DNA of 64,000 nucleotides from NCBI RefSeq assembly GCF_023078275.1, contig NC_062995.1, positions 10,552,917-10,616,916 on the forward strand, in the 5' to 3' direction. The notes beneath the pieces are model-generated. The model had not been told where the DNA came from. It did not search any database and saw nothing but the letters and a program-made list of their open reading frames with translations. The DNA comes from Leguminivora glycinivorella (lineage: Eukaryota > Arthropoda > Insecta > Lepidoptera > Tortricidae). Positions 37,458 through 49,146 of the stretch are shown in pieces; positions within the stretch are counted from its first letter, which is position 1, and every line of letters starts with the position of its first letter. The translations under genes and the position numbers were made by a program.

Positions 37458-40400
37458 CTGCAACAATAAATGTTTTATTTTACTAAATTGAATATGATGA
37501 GCAATTCCTGAATAGTTTGTACATTTGGAATTTGGATCACGTCTCCGATTTTGATAGTTTTGATACTTCCTTTTTTGTTACCGAAAATGTATAGACCAGA
37601 TTTCTATACATTTTCGGCACAGAGAACCTCCTATAGAGTACCAATATGGCTAATTTTGTTCCCGGTACAAATCGCCAAAACTTGAAGCGCGAGGCTCGGG
37701 CGGGGTGATATGTTAGCGCGCTGCGATTGGTCGTTTCAAGGACGGTGGGCGGGAGCACTGTTGCATAAGGACGGGACATGCTTGTTACCGTAATTTATGT
37801 TGACCGGTTTTGGTTGAATTATTTACCAGAAATTATTGTTAGTTATTATTAATAACAATGCATACTATAAAAAGGTACATACATTTTACTTGGTATTTCA
37901 TATGAAATCTTTTAAAGATAAAAGTAATGAGAGCTTTAATACTGAAATCAGACATCATGTTCGTAACATCCTTTTTTACGCACTAGTCCATGTTTTGATG
38001 ATTGTTTCCAGGGCTCGGATACCGGTAAAATTTTCAAACCGTTATCATGTACTTGCGGCAAAACTAATTTCTTTAGTTTAAATTTCGTTTCCGCTCGAAA
38101 AACCGCTATTTTTAAACCGGTTTTAGGGGAACGCTTTCATAAAGGTATCGTTCGATTAACCGGTTTAGAACAAAATAAACCGGTTTATTCCACAGCATGA
38201 TAGGTAATTACTGTTCAAACCAAACAAAAAAGTCGCTGTGTGAACGTAAGTATTTACGCGGTGCCGGTGCGTCTCGCCGCTCGTCGAATAAACCGGTTTA
38301 TTTCGGTTAATATAAAGTTCTCATAACGTTCGCCTTCTTTAGAAAGATCGGAGTAAAATCGAAATAAACCGTTTTTAACCGGTTCCAAGTCTTGATTGTT
38401 ACAGCTTTAGCAAAACTACTACCTACTTACGAAATAAACTATAATAAAAACTAAGAATTAAACTACTTGTTTACCTACTAACCAACCAACCATAAACTAC
38501 CAACTACCTAAATAAAAAAAACTACAAATTCTACAAATTACTACTTACTACTTAGTACGTACTGACTACTCTAACAAACATCGGAAAATATTATATTGGT
38601 AGAAATTATTATTTTCATCTCTACTTATTGCGTAATCAAATCCGGTAAAACGTTGTTAAAGGTGGAAACCCATTACACCATATCATGCTATGACCGTGCT
38701 ATGAACGTGTCAGACAAAAAAATATTCTTTGTATTACAAAGTATGAGGCTATGCATACTAGCCCGTTCCATCACCGATCATACCCGTAGCGTGCCATGCA
38801 CGGACCGTCAAATATTGTCGGCGAGGATATTTTGCCGGTGTCGAAACGCTCCGTGAATGGCACGCAACGGTGATAGAACGGTGCGTGCAGGCGGTCAAAC
38901 GGGGTATAACCGCGTATGGTGACCGTTTGAAGCACGTTATACACGCGTTGTCATACTTCTTTCAGTCACTATACTCGCCTATGCTACGGGGATGATACGC
39001 GGACACTACGGTCACTATACTCGTCTATGCTACGGGGATGATACGCGGACACTACGGTCACTTAACTCGTTATGCCCGGATATGAAATGATGTGGACACG
39101 TTGTAGTGGGCATAGCCATCCGTGTCGCGTTACATTCCGTGCCTGACACGTTTATAGCACGGTCATAGCATGATATGGTGTAATGGGTTTCCACCTTAAA
39201 ACAAAACACGAGGTCACGGTAATAAACAAAATCAACATTGTCACATCACTACGATACACGTGCTTCGTAAGAAAGGAATAGCACATTGCATTTTTAATTT
39301 GATGAAAAGGGACAGAGTATGACTGTCGCGTCAACTACTTCTAGTGGCCAGTGTAAGTTGACCTATGCGGGCTCGGAATAAATTATAAATATGACTTACC
39401 TGTTGTCATATCATATATTTGCATGTGGAGGGTGGTTGCATAAAAAAGAATAAATCAGTCTTAAAGCAGTGCTCGTCTTTGATTCACGCTCCCTGCGTCC
39501 TTACATACTAAACATGGCGCAGCCGGTTTTTAAAATGGATTGATTTATAGTTAATAAATAGTGGTATTTGAACTGAGTGTTAAAAATAAAGGGTTATACC
39601 TACAGATATAAAGACGTAAAACTAAAAGTAATTAATTGCAAAGTACAATGGAATCAGTTTTGCAACCACCGCCGCCGTTCGTATTTGAAAATAATCTTGT
39701 AAATGTGACATCTGGTAATTTGAGCAAAGAGTGGGATAAATGGAAGAAGAGTTTTATGATTTATTATGCAGCGTGTGAAATCGACAAAAAAGACGTGACA
39801 GTGCAGATAAATATTTTACTTCATGTCATTGGTGAACGATGTCGGGATGTATACGATCAATTTACAGATAAGACGAAATGTGACACGGTTAACAAAGTGT
39901 TGGAGAAATTTGACTGTTTTTTCTTTCCAAAGAAAAATTTAACAATTGAACGTCACAGATTTTTTACACGCGATCAGAGCGAGTTCGAGTCCGTTGAACA
40001 GTATGTGTTCGAATTAAACAAGATGGCCGTAAAGTGTGAATTCAAAGACTTGTGCCAAGATTTAGTGCGAGATAGATTAATATGTGGAATAAGAGATGGA
40101 TCCTTACGAGAACGTCTATTAAGGGAACCAGATTTGACGTTAACGAAGGCTGTGGAGATCGGTAATTTAGCAGAATTATCTCGCGCACAAGCTGTGACCT
40201 TGAAATCAGAGAGTACTGAGCATCACCATGTTCATGGAATAACGAATGAAAGTCAAAATACTAACGCTCAAGTGAACGAGATTGATGCCATACAAAAGAA
40301 TCGTCGATTTTCTCGAGCACAGCGGTCAAGGTCATCGCGCGCGCGGCCGGGCGGACAATGGTCGCGCCCAGGCCCGTCGCGACAGCAGGAGCAGTATCAG

Positions 40401-43400
40401 GACTCACGAGGTGCTAGAGGACGTCAAACATCTTCACGGTACCACGAGGAGAGACAGTGGCACAATACGCCGAGGTATCGTGGTTGTTCACAGTGTGGTG
40501 GTGTGCATGCCAAGTTTAAGTGCCCGGCATATGGACAACAGTGTTTAAATTGTAAGAGATTCAATCACTACTCCAGAATGTGTGGAGTCTATGAGGTGCG
40601 CGAGGACTCTTCCGATCAGGTAAATAAAAATGAGTTTCTAGAGAGTTTACAGATAGGTGATACAAATATAACTTTCAAGTTAGATACCGGTGCTGACGTG
40701 AATATCCTTCCTTTCTGTAGGTTAAAAGATTTAAATATTTGTGAGTCAAATTTAACAAAAACCTCTCTGAAATTAGAAGCTTATTCAAAGGGTAAAATAA
40801 AGGTGGTAGGTAAATGTTATTTAAAAGTCACATATAGAACGAATGTTTATGTTTTACGATTTGTCGTCGTGGACACAGATTCAATGCCGATATTAGGTAG
40901 GTACTCATGTCGAGAGCTTAACTTGGTTAAGAGATTATATACTGTAGAAAAGAAAAGTGAAATTTTAGATCAATATCCGGACGTTTTTAATGGTGTAGGT
41001 TGTTTGCCAGGGAATTATAAAATAAGGCTAAAAGAGGATGTGAGACCAGTTGTCCATTCCCCTAGGAAATTACCAGTAGCATTAAAAGACAAAATTAAAA
41101 ATAAGTTGCAAGAAATGCAGGAACAAGGCATTATTGCCAAGGTCGAGCGCCCCACGGACTGGGTGAATAGCATGACGGTGGTCAAAAAGCCTAATGGTGA
41201 CCTACGAATATGCTTAGATCCCCAGGACCTAAACAAGGCGATTCGGCGCGAGCACTTCAAGTTGCCAACCATAGAAGAAATCACTTCTAGTTTATCTGGA
41301 GCTAAGTACTTTAGTACTTTAGACGCAAAGCATGGATTTTGGCAAGTGGCATTACATGAGTCAAGCACGGATCTATGCACATTTAATACGGCTTTCGGTA
41401 GATTCAAATTCCTTAGAATGCCTTATGGAATCTCGTCTGCATCAGAAGTATTCCATAGAAAACTATATGAGCACTTTGAGGACATCGAGGGGTAATTCTT
41501 TTTGTTGATGATTTATTAGTATACGCAGACACAAAAGAAGTTCATGATCAGAGACTTAGGGCAGTACTCGAGAGGTGCAGGGAAATAAATATTAAATTAA
41601 ATCGCCAGAAGTGCAAAATAGGATTGAAAGAGTTAAAGTATCTAGGCCATAAAATCACCTATGCCGGGATAAAGCCAGATGATAGTCATATATTAGCAAT
41701 AAAAAATCTCCCGAGGCCACAAAATACAAAAGACGTCGAACGGTTTTTAGGATTGGTTACATATGTAGGCAGATTTGTACCAAACTTATCAGAAAAAACA
41801 TTTCTTTTACGGGATTTATTAAAAAAATCAGTAGAATGGCACTGGAGTCATCAACATCAAGAATGTTTCGAAAAAATAAAGGAATGTTTGACGAATCCAC
41901 CAGTCTTACAATATTATAGTCTCGATAAACCGGTGGTAATCTCGGTAGATGCGAGTAAACACGGGTTAGGTTGTTGTTTACTTCAAAATGACCTACCAGT
42001 ATCGTATGCTTCAAAGTCTCTGTCAAAAGCCGAACAATCGTATGCTCAGATAGAGAAGGAGTTATATGCGTGTGTCTATGCGTGTGAAAGATTTTATAGC
42101 TACATATACGGGCGAACTGACGTAACAATAGAAACAGATCACAAACCGTTGATAAGCATAGTAAATAAACCGTTAGCAAATGCACCAGCGCGTTTACAGC
42201 GTATGTTATTGAGACTTCAACCATATACTTTTAAACTGGTTTACAAGCCGGGTAGGTACTTATACATAGCCGACGCATTATCCCGTGCAGTGGCACCGGG
42301 TGCCAGCGAGAGCTCCCTCCCGCGCGACTATCTCGAGGCGCAGGCGCAGGTGTGTGCGATTACTGCTTCTAATCCATTAACTGATTCACATTTTTTGGAA
42401 ATACAAAAGTGTACCAAGCAGGATGACGAATTACAGCAGCTAATTAAAGTAATTAAGTCCGGGTGGCCGACGCATAAAAATAAATTAAATACATTATTAA
42501 ATCCCTACTGGGATGTGAGGCACGAACTTACGATTGCTTTTGGAATAGTTTGGAAAGAAAATCGCGTTGTAATTCCTAAATGTATGCGGAGAGAGATGCT
42601 CCAAAAAGTTCATATAGGACATTTAGGTATAGAAAAATGTCGATTAAGGGCTCGTGAGATCATGTATTGGCCAAATTTAAATTCCCAATTATTAGATTAT
42701 TTATCGCGTTGTCAAGCGTGCCTTACTTACAGAAAGAAAAATAGCAAGGAACCCCTCATACCACATGAGGTACCCGAACGAGCGTGGAGTAAAGTAGGTA
42801 TAGATGTTTTTCACTATGGCGGAAAATCGTTTCTGTTACTAATAGATTATTATAGTAAATTTGCAGAGGTAGTAAAACTAAAATGCTTAAAAACCGAATA
42901 TGTTATCACTAAAATAAAAAACATTTTTAAAAGGCACGGTATTCCCGAAATAGTTATGAGTGATAATGGTCCCGAATTTAGCTCGAATAGTTTTAAACAG
43001 TTTTCCAAAGAGTGGTCGTTCCAGCATGTGACGTCATCTCCAGGATTTTCTCAATCGAACGGCCAAGTTGAGCGTTTTATACAGGTCTTAAAAAACATGA
43101 TGCGTAAAACTACATTTGATAACACTGATTTAAACCTAGCTTTATTAGAATATGCAAACACTCCCATATCATCTAGTCTCCCATCCCCGGCGGAGTTATT
43201 TTACAGCAGAAAATTAAGAAGTATAATTCCATGTTCACCCAAATTGTTGATGCCAAAAATACAGAAAGATGTTGTTAAAAACTTGAAGGCCCGCCAGTAC
43301 AATCAGAAACTTTATTATGATAGAGGAGCTCGACAATTACCGGAGTTATTCATTGGTCAAAAAGTAAAAGTTAGACATAATGATTCATGGATAGCTGGTA

Positions 43401-46400
43401 CAATACTAAAGAAGCTGAGTTTTAGGTCTTACATTGTTAAATTACTGTCGGGGTCAGAGTTAAGACGAAACAGAAAACATATAATTATCGATTCGCAATT
43501 TAGGGTTGATAATGAATTGCCGCGCGCAAATTATGATGACATAAATGTAGGTCAAGATAACGCTCAGCTGATCGGTGTGCCCACGTGTTCCCGCGCGCCC
43601 GCGCAGGCCCCGCCGCATTCGCCCAGCACCGGTTCTAACTCTAACGTTCCCGTAAACAATACTTACCGAACTACTCGTTCCGGCAGGAAGTACGACCTCC
43701 TGATCGGTGGGGATTCCCAGCCACATCATGAAGGGTCAACAACGTCCAGTGAAATTAAATCCGGCGAAAATTGTGAACAATAAATTACTCGTAATGTTTA
43801 GATTAAGTAACTTTATAATAGGCCAGCCAAATAAATTGCATGTCTTTGTAATTATTAAAGTGTAAATGTAATAATTAAGTTAACTATATTTTTTTTTGTT
43901 ACTTACCTACCAGATTTATTTTTAATTCACCTTACAGTCAATTTATATAAATGTATTTACCACGTTACTTGCTTTTACCAACATGCATTTTAATTAGTAG
44001 ACATACATTTATACTTTTAGGTATTGTAACAATTGTTAATTGAAACCTAATATAATCCTATTTGCCAATTATGAATTTTGTATAATTATGATTATATCAA
44101 TTAAGTTAAATAAAATATCAATACCTATAACATATTGCATGTTCAGAAATGAATGTATATAGTCAATAAGGAATAAAAATTGTTGTTAAGATATACGCTA
44201 AACTAAAATATGTAATGTGATTTTTTTTATTGAAAAACAATTGTAAGTAATTATTATTTTTTGTTTAAAAAGGGAATTGTCATATCATATATTTGCATGT
44301 GGAGGGTGGTTGCATAAAAAAGAATAAATCAGTCTTAAAGCAGTGCTCGTCTTTGATTCACGCTCCCTGCGTCCTTACATACTAAACACCTGTGAAATGT
44401 AATTCCGTCTGTTTTTAAATTTGACTTTCTTGTGGTTTTTCCACACCATTTCACACTACAGGTGGACATTTTTTCAATTTTTTTTTGCGAAAAACACGCG
44501 CTCTTTGCGGATCTGCTACTTGGTCGCAACTGAACGGGCACGGCGAGCGCCCGCGCTTATATCAGTGCAAATACTAGGAAGGCTGGCGACCGCGAGTCGT
44601 CTTATAATGGATGTCTATAGGGGTTGGTCTGTGATTTTCGGTAACAAAAAAGGAAGGTTTCATACAAACAACCTAGGACATTTTAGGAAACCTAGTGGAT
44701 CTTGCTCAGCATCATGGACTCTATCAGCCTACCAATTTTTATTAAAATCGGAGACGTGATCCAAATGTACCAACTATTTGGGAATTCCTGTGATAAATGA
44801 GTCGCGTTTGATTTATATCGACAAATAGCCGGGACCAGAGCGAGCAGCGTCACGACTTCAGAGCAAATAATACTTTGACGACCGGTCTGACGCCCGGCTT
44901 AGTGGCACACCTCGGACACTGGCGATCAAATATATGAAAGAGGCGCGTTCCTAGCACACATTCTAAGCTCGTGTAGGTGAACGCGTACCATGCTTGTATG
45001 AGTGAGATATGACAGGTCGACTGTTCGCGTTTTTGGGACCGTCCACACTTAAGAGACGCATGTCAGCCGACGCGGAACGGACGTCAGCGCCACGCCACCT
45101 GAATGTAATTTAAAAAACGTCTCCTCAGTACATTTTGTATAGGAAGGACGCGCAAGGGACGTCGCTTGGCGCGCGCCGCCCCGCCTGGGGACGCGTCTTA
45201 CGTCCTTCCTATACAATGTACTGAGGAGACGTTTTATAAATTACATTCAGGCGGCGTGCGCCTCTTGCGTCTCTTGAGTGTGGACGGTCCCTTTGACAGG
45301 CGGTAACTGTGAGGTAACCGAGAGGGGGTGGTCGGCGCTTTCAGCGGGGACGGGGGCAGCCATACTATACGATAGTACTTTTTATTATACTGTGCTAGCG
45401 GGTAAATAGGCTCTGTGTGTGTAGCCAAATGCACAAACGCTCACGATAATATCTCTTTCGTAGCTATCTATCTCTATCGCTCTTGCGTATTGGCGCGACA
45501 GAGCCAGACTAACTTTCTGCGGCGTTTCGATTTCGTTTCGCGTCGCAGAAATGCCATTCGGCGACGGGACCTGCCAAGACATGAACCACTTCTCGCACTA
45601 GTGCGTAAAACAAGCACCATCTGTAATGAAATAGTACATTACGATACAAGTGCGTAAAAAAGGAAGTTCGAAACGAGTGGCGATAGATTAAAACACGACC
45701 GAAGGGAGTGTTTTAAATCGACACGAGTTCCGAATTTCCTTTTCGCACGTGTATTGTACGACGTTTTTCAGTACAGATGAGCCTCCGAAGTTTCGACCTG
45801 GCATATAATGAACCACTTCTCGCACTAGTGCGTAAAAAAAAACACCATCTGTACTGAAAATGTAATTGATAATATTGTGAATGGGCCATTTTTTTCAAAG
45901 TTGTCCATCCTACTTTTTTTTTGGATTTGGAAATTTTTATGTGGTTTCCACTCAGAATCGCGAGCTCTTTCAATTCTAATAGGAGAAAAAAAGTGCCCCA
46001 AGGTTTTTTTCCCATTCCGTTACCATTTTTTCATACATTTTGTATGGCGGTAACGGAATGGAAGGTTCGAAAAAATGTATGAAAATCTTGGGACATTTTT
46101 TTTCTCCTATCAGGATCGAAAGAGCTCACGATGCTGATTAATCGCTTAAAAAATACCCATGTTACAAAAAAAGTGGGGTGGACAACTTTGAAAAAATGGC
46201 CCTAATATGACGTGTAACAGGCTAACAGTACATTACAATACAAGTGCGGAAAAGAGGAAGTTCGAACGAGCGGAGATAAATTAAAACACGACCAAATGAA
46301 TCACTTTGTATGTATGTATAAGCTTAATTGTACATAAAGGAAACAAAAGAGACACAGTTACAGAGTCAGTAATATACAATGTAGGCGGACTTATCCCTTA

Positions 46401-49115
46401 ACCCTTAAATGCATGATTTTTTTCTTTTAACTAGAAATTAATAATGTGATAGATAATGGTTTTCTGACTCTAGGAAAAATAATAAAAAAATATTTAACAT
46501 CGATTTTAATACTAAATCAGTGTTAAAAGTAAAATAGGCTAAATCTTACTTATATAAATATATAATTACTAGTAAAATTTATAAGAAAACTTTTACTACT
46601 ATTAAAAAGGTACACTATTTGAGAAACCCCTATGATAAAATGATTAAACATAAAATAGTTACTAACTCTGAAAAAATCTGCCTGAATCATGTACTAAAAA
46701 TCACCATCATCCAGTTTTTTCACACTTTTCCGCCATTTTTTCTTAAATGGTTGGAAATAATGTTTTTATTTAGTAATTGAGATGTAGGATCTAAGAAAAA
46801 TAAATAAAAAAGTCCAGCTTATATTTTGGCTATAAACTAGCCAAAATATACATACATACATACAAAATATACATACATTGTAGCCAAATGGCAACAATAT
46901 GCATTTAAGGGTTAATGGGATCTCTTCCAGTCAACCTTTGAGGAAATGAGTAGAAGCGAATTAACGATGAGTGACCAATTTAAAAATGTACAACCACTAA
47001 AATAATTAAATGCACTTTGCGCACTAGTATCTAGGGTTCTCAAAGTGGCTCCCCTGATGCCTATGTCCATGGGCGCTATGACTGCTTCCCATCAGGCGGC
47101 TCGTCTGCTCGTTTGCTGCCTATATAAGTGCCGTTTATTGATTTGTATCATATTCATATTGTTGCACGGCATTGTGTTACTGTAAACCAATGTTTATACC
47201 CTGCGTAATAAACCTTTGTCGTCATAGTGTTGTGTAAAATAATTTTGATATGTTTTTAAAAAGTTTGACTTTGAGGGTGGTGCCATAGCACAGCAGTTCT
47301 CAAAAAGTTTGTACAATAATTAAGGAAAAAGTTAAATTTGTTGAGATTTTATTAAGTTTTATTTCGTCATTAAGGTTCTCTAGTATCTATTTTTTCTTAA
47401 TTATAACAATTAACCTGTATATATCTTACGAAAGTCGACTTATATTACTAAACTAGCGACCCGCCCTGGCTTCGCACGGGTACTATACCTACATGTAAAC
47501 CTTCCTCTACAATCACTCTCTATCTATTAAAAAAACCGCATCAAAATCCGTTGCGTAGTTTTAAAGATTTAAGCATACATAGGGACATAGGGACAGAGAA
47601 AGCGACTTTGTTTTATACTATGTAGTGATGATGTCGGTAACAAAATAGGATCAATTAAAATATGCTGACGTGGCTATGTACAAAAATGCCGGGAACTGCT
47701 CAGCAACGCTCGTGTTGATAGACTACTCTGAATTGTCAGTGGATGATGTACAAATATTATATTGTGGAATTCGAAATAGAGTTTTAATACCTCTATATAA
47801 CTATTTTGAGACACATCTTAACACAAAACAAAATTTTAGCCAGATGCTATTGGCTCCATTTCAGGAAGAAATATGTTAAAAGTATGTAAATTGTTTCTGA
47901 AACACATTTCCACGCATGAACTGCAAAAACCTGTTGCTCTAAACACATCAATTGTATTGAAAACAAGGAGTGAACTTTTTTTTTTCGTCACCAGCACACC
48001 ACACCCTCGTTGAGCTCTGGCAGCCTTACTCACCGGCTCCTACCTGTTCCTACACAACACTAAGAGTAGGGTTTAGTGCTATTTGGCTGTGGTGTTCTGT
48101 AAGGCGGAGGTACTTTCCCAGTTGGGCTCTGCTCTAGATGCAAGCGAGATATCCGCTGTGCCCTACCACACAAAGCGGAATATCATTTGCTATGCCCTAC
48201 CTCCAACAAATAAAATAAAATTTTTGACTTATCCTGTACAAATTATAGTGGCCTGGGATATTGGCTTCTTTTGCCGGGAGGCAGGGATGGTATCTTAGAT
48301 AAATTCAGGATCCCAAGACGCAGGCGCAGCTTAGTTTGGGAACCATGAGAGAATCCATTTAATGTATTACTGTGTAATGTGTAACAATTTTTTCAGTACA
48401 GATGGTGGTTTTTTTACGCACTAGTGCGAGAAGTGCTTCATCATATGCCAGGTCGAAACTTCGGAGGGCCATCTGTACTGAAAAACGTCGTATGATACAC
48501 ATGCGAAAAGGAAATTCGTAACTCGTGTCGATTTAAAACAAGAGTAAGCCCATTTACACTGTGTTTTTTTTGGTTTCCGTTAAATTCCACACATTGTTAG
48601 GCTCATTATCAGGAACCACCATGTATATCACTTTTAGTTAAATTTGCTAAAAAAAATTTCATCATTTTCATACATAATAAATGAACTAATTAGTGTGAGA
48701 TACCCTTATGTTATGAATAACATTCAAGTTGGTGTCAAGTGATTGTCAGTACATGTCAAAACAAATAACATTAGGAATTGGTAAACACATGTGTTCAGTA
48801 ATTCTCTTTATTTTATTAATAACTCAATAACTGTTAGAGTTAAGACACTAGTTTCTTAGAGAAATTAATTTTATTTGATCTAAAGAACCTTCCCTTAAAG
48901 TTAACGGAATTTATTTATTTAATCTTTATTGTACACAAAAAAAGAAAAACTTATAGTACAAAAGGCGGACTTAATGCCAGACAGCATTCTCTACCAGTCA
49001 ACCTTTAGGCAAAGCAGAGATATTGTGGGCGGTGATATTACTAAAACTTTACATAGTTACCTACATAAGAAGTTACATAATAAATATACATAAACCTAAA
49101 TATATATTTCCAAAA

Positions 49116-49146
<31 letters not shown>

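Larger units (their letters stand above)
39404..44388 (+). mobile_element. Ty3/gypsy LTR retrotransposon, near complete, young
   Basis: Two 111-bp LTRs that appear identical (39404-39514 and 44278-44388) and a 5-bp duplication CCTGT (39399-39403, 44389-44393). Gag-protease-polymerase genes lie between and there is no envelope gene. Short LTRs and a two-knuckle gag resemble the Mag lineage (inference). Identical LTRs point to a recent insertion. A single-base frameshift breaks the polymerase near 41490. The element sits in the splice donor of a THAP exon. Confidence 0.93.

Noticed and set aside
37457..44469. Splicing the THAP exon to the 13-finger exon
   Set aside because: The THAP exon ends in phase 2 and the finger exon needs phase 1; the joined frame stops after about ten residues.
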